Below are positions 22,602 to 30,969 of a stretch of DNA of 64,000 nt, piece after piece (the stretch's first letter is position 1; each line of letters starts with the position of its first letter). Below the pieces are notes generated by a model. The model had not been told where the DNA came from. It worked only from the letters and a program-made list of their open reading frames with translations, and ran no database searches. Made by a program: the position numbers and the translations under genes. Source of the DNA: Hymenobacter cellulosilyticus. Lineage in GTDB: Bacteria; Bacteroidota; Bacteroidia; Cytophagales; Hymenobacteraceae. The stretch is taken from NCBI RefSeq assembly GCF_022919215.1, contig NZ_CP095046.1:5198501-5262500 (forward strand), read 5' to 3'.

Positions 22602-23459
22602 ATGACCACTATGGCTGCCGAGTCAACATTAGCCGAGCTATTCGCCCAGAAAACCGATGCGGAGCTGCTGTACTTTGCCCAGAATGCCCGCCGCTACCCG
22701 CCAGCCCTGGGCGCGGCGGCCGTGCGGGAACTGCAGCAGCGCGGCCTGGTACCCACCGAGCTGGTTGAGCCCCACCAGCCCGCAGTACCACCAGCCGCCG
22801 AGCAGCCCTGGTACCAGCTGGCCGCCGACACGCTCGGGCGCCTGCTCTGGCCTTCGACCTCCTACTTTGGCACCCCGCTCCTGCTAGCCCTGAACTTCCT
22901 CGTGTTTGGCCTGATGGTGGCTGCGGGAGTAGATGCTTTCCAGCCCCGGGCCACCGACCTCATTAGCTGGGGTTCCAACTTTTCGCCCCTGAGCCTGCAT
23001 CAGCAGCCCTGGCGGCTGCTGACCAGCTGCTTTCTACACGGCGGACTTACCCATTTACTACTTAACAGCCTGGCCCTGCTGTTCCTGGGTCGGCTGACGG
23101 AATTCCTGATCGGGCCGCTCCGGCTGCTGCTGATCTACCTGCTCAGCGGGGTGGGCGGCAGCCTGACCAGCGCCTGGTGGCACACGCTGGGCGTCAACTC
23201 GGTGGGGGCTTCCGGGGCTATTTTCGGGCTGTACGGCCTGCTGCTGGCCCTCGCTCTGACGGGTGCCGTGCCGCTGAGCCGGCAGCAGCGCTACGGATTG
23301 TTCTGGCTGATTCTGCTGCTTGTACCCAGTCAGTTGCAGGCGGGACTGGAAGGCAGCGGCCCGACTGACAATGCGGCTCACCTTGGGGGCTTACTCACGG
23401 GTAGCCTGCTGGGGCTGCTTTACGCACTATTCACGCGCAAGCCGGCTCCAGTAAAATAG
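22602..23459 (+). CDS. Rhomboid-family intramembrane serine protease with an N-terminal KTDAELLY module
   Basis: The 285-residue protein has six or seven membrane helices. The catalytic serine is S204 (NSVGASGAIFGLYG) and the histidine is H260 (DNAAHLGGLLTG). The rhomboid L1 region FLHGGLTHLLLNSLAL is present. Rhomboids cut substrate membrane helices inside the bilayer. The cytoplasmic N-terminus (QKTDAELLYFAQNARRYPP...AAVRELQQRGL) matches that of the preceding gene, 59 bases away, so the pair may share a partner or be co-transcribed. The second ATG at 22611 could also be the start. Confidence 0.9.
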   Translation: MTTMAAESTLAELFAQKTDAELLYFAQNARRYPPALGAAAVRELQQRGLVPTELVEPHQPAVPPAAEQPWYQLAADTLGRLLWPSTSYFGTPLLLALNFLVFGLMVAAGVDAFQPRATDLISWGSNFSPLSLHQQPWRLLTSCFLHGGLTHLLLNSLALLFLGRLTEFLIGPLRLLLIYLLSGVGGSLTSAWWHTLGVNSVGASGAIFGLYGLLLALALTGAVPLSRQQRYGLFWLILLLVPSQLQAGLEGSGPTDNAAHLGGLLTGSLLGLLYALFTRKPAPVK

Positions 23460-23477
23460 TGTCACCCTAAGATGTGA

Positions 23478-23509
23478 TTGTACTTCATATAAACTATGTT
23501 CTACCTTTG
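23478..23509 (+). promoter_or_regulatory. Bacteroidota-type promoter of the T9SS cargo gene
   Basis: TTG at 23478-23480 and TACCTTTG at 23502-23509 are 21 bases apart, a good match to the -33/-7 consensus. The leader would be about 75 bases. Confidence 0.7.
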
Positions 23510-23589
23510 GCCAGCTGGCAACCCCCAGCCCCGTTTTCACATCTAGCTTAACAAAACGCATTACTCATCTACCTTTTTACTTACGTGCT

Positions 23590-24519
23590 ATGAAAAAAAC
23601 ATTCGTACGCCTTTTCCTGACGGCTCTGACCACTGCCGTAACCCTGACTGCGGCCTCGGCCCAGGCTCTGTCGAACGGCACCCTCGAAAACTGGGAAACC
23701 CGCGGCCCCTACCAGGCGCCCACCGACTGGTTCACGACCGATGACGTAGCCCAGGCCGTTATTCCCGGCTTACCCTTTGCCGTGAATGCTACCACCCGCA
23801 CCACCGACGCCCACGGCGGAACCTACGCGGCCCGGCTGGCCAATACCAACAACGTGCTGCTTGGTATGCTCCCCGGTATCTTGGGCATTGGGGGCACTGT
23901 TAACCCGGCCTCTAACACCATCGGAGGCATTTCCTTCACCGGCCGTCCGGCCCGTGTGGAGTTCTTTTACAAGCTTACCGGTGCCAACGCCGCCGCCGAC
24001 ATGCCCGCCGCTCAGGTGGTTCTGACTAAAACCGTAAATGGCCAGCAGAGCCTGGTAGCCAGCGGTGAACTGCTGATTACCCCCGCCAACGGATACACCC
24101 TGGCATCAGTACCCCTGGAATACGAGTCCTCCATTGCTCCGGACACCATCCAGATCATCTTTTCATCCAGCACTGCGGACGAGCCCATGGCTGGCACCGT
24201 GCTCTTCGTTGATGACGTGACCGTAGCCGGTACGGCCCTGGCTACCGTGAATGCTGCACGCAATGCAGCCATTACTGTGTCTCCAAACCCCAGCAACACG
24301 GGCCTGTTTACGCTCAGCACCGCCCGTGACGCCAGCTGGACCCGCTCGGCCTACACCGTTACCGACGTAGCGGGCCGGGTAGTGTACCGTGGCGCGGCGG
24401 CACCCGTCAACGCTACGGGCCAGCGCACCGTAGACCTACGGGGGCAAAAGGCCGGCTTGTATACCCTGCGCCTTGATACGCCCGAAGGACCGGTAGTTCA
24501 CAAACTCCTGCTGCAGTGA
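23590..24519 (+). CDS. Secreted protein with T9SS C-terminal sorting domain
   Basis: The 309-residue protein begins with a signal peptide (KTFVRLFLTALTTAVTLTAASAQ). The N-terminal part ALSNGTLENWETRGPYQAPTDW is like the start of PCMD or carbohydrate-binding jelly-roll domains of Bacteroidota. The last 80 residues (VSPNPSNTGLFTL ... VTDVAGRVVYRG ... GLYTLRLDTPEGPVVHKLLLQ) form a type A T9SS sorting domain, so the protein should be exported by the type IX system and anchored on the surface or released. The ligand is unknown. A clear promoter lies upstream and the next gene overlaps its stop. Confidence 0.85.
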   Translation: MKKTFVRLFLTALTTAVTLTAASAQALSNGTLENWETRGPYQAPTDWFTTDDVAQAVIPGLPFAVNATTRTTDAHGGTYAARLANTNNVLLGMLPGILGIGGTVNPASNTIGGISFTGRPARVEFFYKLTGANAAADMPAAQVVLTKTVNGQQSLVASGELLITPANGYTLASVPLEYESSIAPDTIQIIFSSSTADEPMAGTVLFVDDVTVAGTALATVNAARNAAITVSPNPSNTGLFTLSTARDASWTRSAYTVTDVAGRVVYRGAAAPVNATGQRTVDLRGQKAGLYTLRLDTPEGPVVHKLLLQ

Positions 24520-25594
24520 CCGATATAACCTCACCTTCCGGTGATTCTTCCGACCGCCCTTCGCGCTGGCGCCGATTCTCGGCGGCGGCCCGAAGGGCGG
24601 TTTCGCTTCCGGCTCAGGGCCTCGACTACCTCTACCACACCGGGCAGTCGTACCGCCACTTTACTCTCCCGATTCTCAACGGAGCCATCGGCGACCAGCT
24701 AGCGGCCCGCCACGATCCGCGTGCCATCCAGATGAGCTTCCGCCAGCTGGGAGCTGATGTGGCCGTGGCCGACCTGCACCTGCCCGGTCCGCCGCTCACG
24801 ACCGTCGTGTTTTTGCACGGCCTGATGGGCGACGAGATGATCTGGCAAACCGGCACCCCGGATACGCCCCGCTACGGCCCCTTATTGCAACGCGAAGCCG
24901 GAGTGCGTTGCCTGTACCTCCGCTACAACAGCGGCTTGCACATTTCTGAGAACGGCCAGCAGCTGGCCGAATTGCTTACCGAACTGGTAAATCAGCATCC
25001 CGAAGGCGTGGGAGAATTGGTGCTGGTCGGGCATTCGATGGGTGGTCTGGTCATCCGTAGCGCGGGCTACTATGGCACGCACCCGGCCGATGGGCCGTCC
25101 CTGGAGTGGGTGCACCGACTACGGTCAGTGTTCTTGCTGGGCGTGCCCAACGAGGGGTCATTTCTGGAGCAGAACAGCCACCTGACTTCCGTGATGCTGC
25201 GCAAAATAAACGTGGCTCCGACCCGCTTTCTGAGCAAGGCCATGGACCAGCGCAGTAATGGTATCAAAGACCTGCGTCATGCTTTTCTGGTGGATGCCGA
25301 CTGGCAGAGTCCCCACGCCGACGACTTGCTGATGCCGCCCCGCACGGTCGTTCCGCCCCTGCCCGGGGTGCGCTACCACGTGCTGGTAGGTTCCCTGCTC
25401 AAAACGGCTACCTCAGCGCTGCATCACTACTTCGGCGACGGACTGGTAGGGGCCGGCAGCGCCTTAGGCCGCGTGTTTGGGGACCCGGCCCTGCCCCCGA
25501 GGCTCAGGTGCAAACCCGGGTGTTTGCCCAGCAAAGCCACGCGGGTTTACTTTCTAACCCGGAAGTCTACCAGTACCTGCGTGAACAGCTATAA
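24516..25594 (+). CDS. Lipase-like alpha/beta hydrolase, PGAP1-type (one-base frameshift)
   Basis: The GTG start at 24516 overlaps the preceding stop by four bases (GTGA), suggesting translational coupling. No signal peptide is seen. TTVVFLHGLMGDEMIW is the oxyanion-hole strand, LVLVGHSMGGLVIRS carries the nucleophile serine, and FLLGVPNEGS is typical of PGAP1/lipase-like hydrolases. One C is missing in the run at 25494-25498. With it restored the C-terminus reads PEAQVQTRVFAQQSHAGLLS and ends at 25594. Ester hydrolysis is likely; the substrate is unknown. Confidence 0.8.
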
Positions 25595-25625
25595 GCATTA
25601 AAACGCAGTGCACGTACTTAGCACA

Positions 25626-25667
25626 TAAAAAAACAACCCAGCCGTTAATCGGCCGGGTTGTTTTTTA
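25626..25667. terminator. Bidirectional terminator after the lipase-like gene
   Basis: AAAAAACAACCC with GCC pairs with GGC and GGGTTGTTTTTT around GTTAATC. It ends the plus-strand hydrolase transcript and, on the minus strand, the AT-rich unit starting near 25870. Confidence 0.9.
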
Positions 25668-25748
25668 TAAATAACAATACCTAATAATTAAAAATACGTT
25701 TAATAACTATAATACTAAATAACAATCAATATAAAATATCAATAAACC

Positions 25749-25823
25749 TTACAGCTCAAATAATATAAAATCAAACATGTTATTAATAACGGAAGTAACC
25801 CTAGTCCAATAACGCTTTTTCAT
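25749..25823 (-). CDS. Candidate 24-residue peptide in AT-rich unit 1
   Basis: An ATG at 25823, preceded by AAAAGG, opens 24 codons beginning MKKRYWTRV and ending FILFEL. The peptide is basic at the start and hydrophobic at the end. It begins about 50 bases after the promoter-like block at 25865-25917. Unit 2 keeps the AAAAGG but no matching ATG, so this could equally be an untranslated RNA. The longer ORF to 26003 crosses the promoter block and was not accepted. Confidence 0.25.
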   Translation of the reverse strand: MKKRYWTRVTSVINNMFDFILFEL

Positions 25824-25864
25824 ATCCTTTTGCTTATTTCGTTGTTGAGTTCTTAGTGCCTTTC

Positions 25865-25917
25865 TGATGATACAAACATAAAGCAGGCCTGAGCTGATTT
25901 GAAATTTATTACACCAA
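25865..25917 (-). promoter_or_regulatory. Conserved promoter-like block, copy 1
   Basis: On the minus strand TTGGTGTAATAAATTTCAA, an 18-base non-conserved spacer and TATGTTTGTATCATCA follow each other. TATGTTTG fits TAnnTTTG. The same two blocks, with the same spacing, recur at 26402-26454. Confidence 0.6.
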
Positions 25918-26123
25918 GCCGGGCTTTCTAAGGACCAACCTCCTGTTCGGATACCTATCCGGCTGATTTCGGGTTCGGCAGGGCTGTGCGGCAACCAGTG
26001 CACAGAAATAGCACATCAGGCAAGCCTATCAATGGCTACTATTGGGCTTCCGCCAGGACTTCTTCACAGTTCGCTCTGGCGCCGGAGGCTTACTTGCCCC
26101 GCTGCTTCACCCCTACACGAAGA

Positions 26124-26161
26124 GGCCGGCCCGGAATAATCCCGGACCGGCCCTTCATAAA
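26124..26161. terminator. Hairpin at the end of AT-rich unit 2
   Basis: GAAG-A-GGCCGG pairs with CCGGCC-CTTC, with further CCGG pairing inside and AATAAT at the tip. The T-run is weak on both strands, so termination is only probable. Confidence 0.5.
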
Positions 26162-26401
26162 ATAATTAATCCTAATAAAATAGCTATCTACACTAATAAT
26201 AAACTGCTGCTTAACAATAACTTTAACCTAACACTCACTTGCAATAAAATAACAACCTATAAAATTCACAGAGTTAAAAAATAGAGCACTTCTCCCGACT
26301 TATAATTTCAAATTACTTACAACGTTATAATTCAGCTATGCAACTGGTTTACCAGATTATAAAACACTCTATAAAATACCTTTTATCTGCTATTCCCTTT
26401 G

Positions 26402-26454
26402 TGATGATACAAACATAGCATCAGCCTTCAGCCAATTGAAATTTATTACACCAA
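26402..26454 (-). promoter_or_regulatory. Conserved promoter-like block, copy 2
   Basis: This block is identical to copy 1 in the 16-base downstream part (TATGTTTGTATCATCA on the minus strand) and the 19-base upstream part, with an unrelated spacer of the same 18 bases. The AT-rich body lies downstream on the minus strand. Confidence 0.6.
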
Positions 26455-26528
26455 TACCCGCTTTGGCAGGATAAACGGGCCCGATAGCAGGGAGCTACCG
26501 GCCGTAGCAACCGAACGAGCAAGCACGA

Positions 26529-26565
26529 AAAAGCCCCGGGCCGTCAAATCCGACCCGGGGCTTCC
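26529..26565 (-). terminator. Terminator of the GH31 gene at 26600
   Basis: AAGCCCCGGG (26531-26540) pairs with CCCGGGGCTT (26554-26563); on the minus strand it is followed by TTTTTCG. Confidence 0.85.
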
Positions 26566-26599
26566 ATTCTGGCTAGGCGGCCGTAGCGCCACGTCTGGG

Positions 26600-29039
26600 C
26601 TAGCTGACTTTGCCCGTCAGGCTTAGCGTAGTGAAGGCACTAGTGATGCTCAGCGCAGGCACCAGCAGCCCCGTTTCGGTAGTTTCCTCGGTTAGAGTGG
26701 CGTCCGTTCCATCAACCGCGGCTTGAGCAGCAGTAAAGCTTAGGCCGTGGAGCAAGACGCGGTAAGTGGTGAAGCTGGGCTGGTAGTCGCCTTCCGTGGC
26801 CTGGGTGATGGTCAGGCTGGTGGCGGTGCCCGTTACGGTAAAGCGGCGGGTGGTGCTTTGGCCTTGCTGGTAGCCGTAGCCTTCGCCCCCGTCGTCGTAG
26901 ACCACGCTGGTTTCGGAGCCTTGCTTGTAGTACACGTGCAGGGTCAGCTCTTCCACCTTTTTCTCGCCCACATACTGCATCAGCGGGTACATCGGAATCA
27001 CGGCGCCGGCCTTCACGAACAGTGGAATCCGGTCGAGCGGGGCGCTGGCCCACACTTCGGCACCGCCAGCTTTGGCCTCGTCGGTCCAGTAGTAGAACCA
27101 GTCGCCGCGGGGCAAATACATCCAGCGGCCGTCGGCGCCGGCCTGGGTGATGGGGCACACGAGCAGGTGGTCGCCGAGGCTGAACTCGGCCATGCGCAGG
27201 TAGGTTTCCGTGTCGTTCTGGTCGAGGAACGTGAGGGGCCGCAGCACGGGCGTACCATTCTGCACGTACTGCCAGAAGGTGGTGTACATGTAGGGCAGCA
27301 GGCGGTAGCGCAGCTCAATAAAGCTGCGGGCCAGATCCAAGTACTGCTCGCCGAAACTCCAGGGTTCCTGGTCGCCGTGGTCACCGGAGCTGTGGGTGCG
27401 GAAGAACGGATGGAAAGCCGCCAGGGCCACCCAGCGCACGTACAGCTCCCCGTCGGGCGTGTCGATGAAGCCGCCCACGTCGGAGCCTACGAAGCTGAAG
27501 CCCGAGATGCTCAGGCGCTGGCACTGAATGTTGGCCAGCCACAGGTGCTCCCAGCTGGCAATATTGTCGCCGGTCCAGGCCGAGGAGTAGCGCTGCCCGC
27601 CGGCGTAAGTGCTGCGCGTGATGGTAAAGGGCCGGTTGGGGTAGCTAAACTGCTTCACGCCGGCGGCCGTGGCCCGGGCCATCTGCATGCCGTAGATGTT
27701 GTGGGCCTTTTTGTGGGACGCCGAGTGCCCGTCGTAGCTGAAGCGCACGTCGTCGGGGAAGGTGCCCTTCTCGAACACGGCCGGCTCGTTCATGTCGTTC
27801 CACACGCCCCGCACGCCGTCTTCCTGAATCAGGCCTTTGAACAGGCCCGCCCACCACTCGCGCACGTCGGGGCGGGTGTAGTCGGGGAAGTTGCAGAGGC
27901 CGGGCCACACCGAGCCCTTCATCAGCGGGCCGTCGGCGCGGCGGCAGAAGTAGTCGTTTTCGAGGCCTTCCTTATAGACGCTGTAGTTGGGGTCAATCTT
28001 GATGCCGGGGTCAATGATGACGATGGTTTTGAAGCCATCCTCAGCCAGCTCCTTCACCATCTTCTTGGGGTCGGGAAGTGGGCCGGGCTCCAGGTAAAGC
28101 ACCGGTAGCCGTCCATGTAGTCGATGTCCAGATACAGGGCGTCGCAGGGAATTTTACGGTCCCGGAAGCCCTTGGCGATGCCGCGGAAGGTGCTTTCGGG
28201 GAAATAGCTCCACTTGCACTGGTGGTAGCCCAGGGCCCACAGGGGCGGCAGTTCGGGCGGGCAGGTCAGGCGGGTGTATTCCTGGGTGACTTCCGTGAGC
28301 GTGGGGCCGTAAATGAAGTAGTAGTTCATCTCGCCGCCCATGGCCCAGAAGCTGGTCACGTCGGCCCGCTCGGCGGCAAAGTCGAAGCTGGCCTTAAAGG
28401 TGTTGTCGAAGAAGATGCCGTGGGCAATTTTCTGCTGCAACTCCAGGTAGAACGGGATGTTCTTGTAGAGTGGGTCCGAGCCTTTGGTGTAGCCGTAGGT
28501 GTCGGTGCCCCAGTTGGTGAAGCGCTTGCCGCGCAGGTTCATGTTGTCGGGCTTGTCGCCCAGGCCGTAGTAGTGCACGCCGCTTTGCACCTGCTTGCTC
28601 ATCTTGACGATGTCGTTGCCGGTTTCGTAGTCGTACTCCCAGTGGAAGCCTTTCTCGTCGGCCGACAGGAGCGTGCCCGAGCGGTCTAGCACCCGGGAGG
28701 CGGCGTTCTGCTTGCTGATGGTGCAGATCAGGCGCTCGGTGGTGATGCGGTAATGGTCGGGCTTCTCGCGAAACTCCAGAAACTCCAGCGCCGCCCGGGC
28801 TGGTCGGCGAGCACGGCGTAGCTGAAGTCGGCGGCAAAGCCGACTTCGGTGGCGTAGCGGAAGCGTAAAATTTTGTCGGTAATGACCTGCACGCTAAGTT
28901 GCACGCCATTGTCGCAGGTGAAGAGGAAATCGGGCCCCTGCTGGGTGCAGGAAAGGACTTGGCCGGGGAAGAACTCCTGCTTCCCTTTGGCGGCCAGGTC
29001 ATTGACCATGTAGTTATTGTCCTGAATCGAATCGGCCAT
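26600..29039 (-). CDS. GH31 alpha-glucosidase (two one-base frameshifts)
   Basis: The ATG at 29039 opens a protein of about 812 residues without a signal peptide, so it is probably cytoplasmic. An N-terminal beta-sandwich contains YGLGDKPDNMNLRGKRF. The barrel carries LDIDYMDGYRCFTW, the nucleophile D in GVWNDMNEPAVF, the acid/base D in WTGDNIASWEHL, and RTHSSGDHGDQEPW. These match alpha-glucosidases acting on alpha-1,4 oligosaccharides. One base is missing at 28073-28075 (TTCCCGACCCC) and one at about 28794-28799 (CAGCCCGGGCGG). Both fixes give the family sequence. It is a single gene, divergent from the GT-like gene. Confidence 0.9.
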
Positions 29040-29174
29040 CGATGGGTCGTCTGGAAGAAGTGGGCAAAAAAAACTCCGGTCCGCCCGGAAGCACAACAAT
29101 TAAGCCTGCAAGGTAAAAATGATTCCCGCGAATTTTGCCTAACATTAGCGTTCCAACCGCTGAAACCGTATTAC

Positions 29175-29197
29175 AGGGCTACCAGGCCCTTTTTCTT
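29175..29197 (+). terminator. Hairpin with T-run in the leader of the 29231 gene
   Basis: AGGGC pairs with GCCCT around TACCAG and is followed by TTTTCTTT, 34 bases before the start codon. Because the gene on the left is transcribed away, it would act inside the leader, as an attenuator. The stem is short. Confidence 0.35.
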
Positions 29198-29230
29198 TCG
29201 CTTCTCTTTCGCCGTTACCGCCTGATTCTT

Positions 29231-30277
29231 ATGGAAAGCAATTCTCTCAATGTGTTATTGCTGGGCTGGGATGAAGCGGCGCAGGCGGCCGCTCCCGCCA
29301 CCACGCCAGCCCTGGAGCTCTCGCGCCAGCTGGCCGAGCACTTACCCGTATCCGTGATTGTGCCCCAGCTGCCCGACTCGGCCGCGCTGACTTCGGCCGA
29401 CCAGGTTATCCGGCTTAACTTGCTGAGTGCGGCCCAGCTGGCGGCCGCAGCTACCTCGCGCCGGGTGGCGGCGCCGGGCTCGTGGCAGGCGCCGGCCGCG
29501 CCTTACGCCGGGGCCGATGCGCAATCGGTTGCTCCGGAAGCTTCCGCGGCTTCGGCCCTGCAGGGTACGGCCATTGACCCTGCTCTGCCCGTGGTGCAGG
29601 GTACCGCTCTGACTAACGCTAATCCGATTCCGCCGGCAGCTAAGGCAGCCCCAGCGGCCAGCCCGGACTTACTGAACGAGGATATCTTTGCCGAGGCCTC
29701 AGCTGAGGTAGGCCCGGAAGAAGCCGCCGCACTTGACCAAACGGCCGATAACCTGACGCTGCCGGCAACCGAAGAAGCTGCGGTACCGGTAACCGCCAGC
29801 CGCCAGCCCGTGGCTTCTACCCCGGCCGACGCGCAAACCGCCGCCCAGGCTTCATTCGTGCAGGCCCTTAAAGCGCTGGATAACGCCGAAAACGACGCCG
29901 ACCTCAACTTTCGGGTGATTCAGTACGCGCGCTTTGCGACTCCGCTGGCCGTAAGTCAGCCGTTTGGCGTGGTGTATGCCGCCGACTGGCACGCCTGGCT
30001 GGCGGCCCTGGAAATCCGGCAGCTCACGGGCCGGCCCATGGTGCTGCACGTGCAGTCGTTGGCCGCCGACCGCGACTCGCCGGCTGACCGGGGCTGGATT
30101 CTGGAGTTGGAACGCTTAGCTTTGCGCCGGGCCGACTTGGTGCTGGCTACCACTGAAACCCTGGCCCAGCGCCTGACGTCCTTTTACAATATTCCCGCGG
30201 CCCGGATTCGGGTAGTTGCGGCCGACGACACTACGGCCCTCAACGCCGCACTGACCCAGGTGACTCCCCGCTCCTAA
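29231..30277 (+). CDS. Lone glycogen-synthase-like GT-B N-terminal half with Ala-rich insert
   Basis: The ATG at 29231 (MESNSLNVLLLGWDEAAQ) gives 348 residues. The first strand and helix resemble the N-domain of GT4/GT5 synthases. An Ala-, Pro- and Glu-rich stretch of about 120 residues (roughly 80-200) follows. The rest (FGVVYAADWHAWLAALEIRQ, RPMVLHVQSLAADRD, ADLVLATTETLAQRL, YNIPAARIRVV) continues the acceptor-side Rossmann domain. The nucleotide-sugar-binding C-domain (with its E-x7-E motif) is absent. No frameshift explains this, because the next gene starts 27 bases later. Catalysis is therefore unlikely unless a partner supplies the other half. Confidence 0.65.
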   Translation: MESNSLNVLLLGWDEAAQAAAPATTPALELSRQLAEHLPVSVIVPQLPDSAALTSADQVIRLNLLSAAQLAAAATSRRVAAPGSWQAPAAPYAGADAQSVAPEASAASALQGTAIDPALPVVQGTALTNANPIPPAAKAAPAASPDLLNEDIFAEASAEVGPEEAAALDQTADNLTLPATEEAAVPVTASRQPVASTPADAQTAAQASFVQALKALDNAENDADLNFRVIQYARFATPLAVSQPFGVVYAADWHAWLAALEIRQLTGRPMVLHVQSLAADRDSPADRGWILELERLALRRADLVLATTETLAQRLTSFYNIPAARIRVVAADDTTALNAALTQVTPRS

Positions 30278-30304
30278 CTAGCGGCCCACCCTATTCCCTT
30301 TTAC

Positions 30305-30778
30305 ATGTCCGAATCTTTCGAACAACGCTTTGCAGCTACCCTGGAACTAGACGACACCGACGGTGGCGTCCAGGTGCTGATTCCCTTCGCGCCCGGCGAG
30401 ACGTTTCAGCAGAAGCCGCCCTTTCACGTGCGCGGCACCATCGACGGGTTTCCGTTTCGGCTGACGCTGGTGCAGAACAAGGACGGCGAGTACATGCTGC
30501 CCGTGGGCAAGCAAATCCGCCGGGCCATCGATAAAACCTGGGGCCTCGAAGTAGAAGTAGTTATTCAGCTCGACACGGAGGAAGCTTCTTTTGAGCTGCC
30601 CGAGGACCTAGCCCGTGCGCTGTCCCAGTCGGGTTACCGGACCAAGTTCGACCAGCTGCCCTACCCCTACCGCCGCGAGTACGTGCAGTGGATAGAGCGC
30701 GCCAAGAAGCCCGAAACCCGCATGCGCCGCATCAAGGAGTCCATTGAGCTGATTAGCGCGGGCAAAAAGCTTGACTAA
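30305..30778 (+). CDS. YdeI/OmdA-family protein with DUF1905 domain
   Basis: The 157-residue protein has an N-terminal DUF1905 beta-barrel domain (residues 5-95; FHVRGTIDGFPFRLTLV, LPVGKQIRRAIDKTWG, VEVVIQLD) and a C-terminal OmdA-like helical part (LPYPYRREYVQWIERAKKPET, RIKESIELISAGKK). Family members are linked to protection from stress or bacteriocins, but their reaction is unknown. It lies 27 bases after the half-GT-B gene, so the two are probably co-transcribed, and a 22-bp-stem terminator follows. Confidence 0.82.
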   Translation: MSESFEQRFAATLELDDTDGGVQVLIPFAPGETFQQKPPFHVRGTIDGFPFRLTLVQNKDGEYMLPVGKQIRRAIDKTWGLEVEVVIQLDTEEASFELPEDLARALSQSGYRTKFDQLPYPYRREYVQWIERAKKPETRMRRIKESIELISAGKKLD

Positions 30779-30781
30779 CGT

Positions 30782-30831
30782 TGCTAACACCACAAAGGCC
30801 GTCCGTATCGACGGCCTTTGTGGTGTTAGCA
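30782..30831. terminator. Bidirectional terminator with perfect 22-bp stem
   Basis: Positions 30782-30803 are the exact inverse of 30810-30831 around a 6-base loop. It starts 4 bases after the stop of the YdeI-like gene; the SDR gene ends on the other strand 139 bases away. Confidence 0.88.
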
Positions 30832-30969
30832 GGGGTTATTAACGGGGCTAAACAGGTGGCGGCCGGCAGCGCGGGCAAGAGCCCGGAAGCTCTACGCTTA
30901 CCCGGCGGTGGCCAAGCATCAGTATTCGAGCCGACCACATACAATTAGCTGCCACTCGTCGGTAAGCTC

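Larger units (their letters stand above)
25668..26530. other. Gene-poor region with two AT-rich minus-strand units
   Basis: About 860 bases contain no ordinary gene. Two AT-rich bodies (about 25668-25861 and 26159-26398) each lie directly downstream, on the minus strand, of a conserved promoter-like block (25865-25917 and 26402-26454). Each body ends at a hairpin (25626-25667 and 26124-26161). GC-normal sequence lies between. This looks like two small transcription units, either RNA genes or tiny ORFs. The base composition is far from that of the flanking genes. Confidence 0.55.

Noticed and set aside
25749..26003. 84-codon minus-strand ORF in the AT-rich region
   Set aside because: Its first half runs across the conserved promoter block and is GC-normal non-coding sequence; only the last 24 codons are considered.
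26042..26284. 80-codon plus-strand ORF
   Set aside because: It crosses a hairpin, then becomes pure Asn/Lys/Ile/Thr from AT-rich DNA. No start signal or domain is seen.
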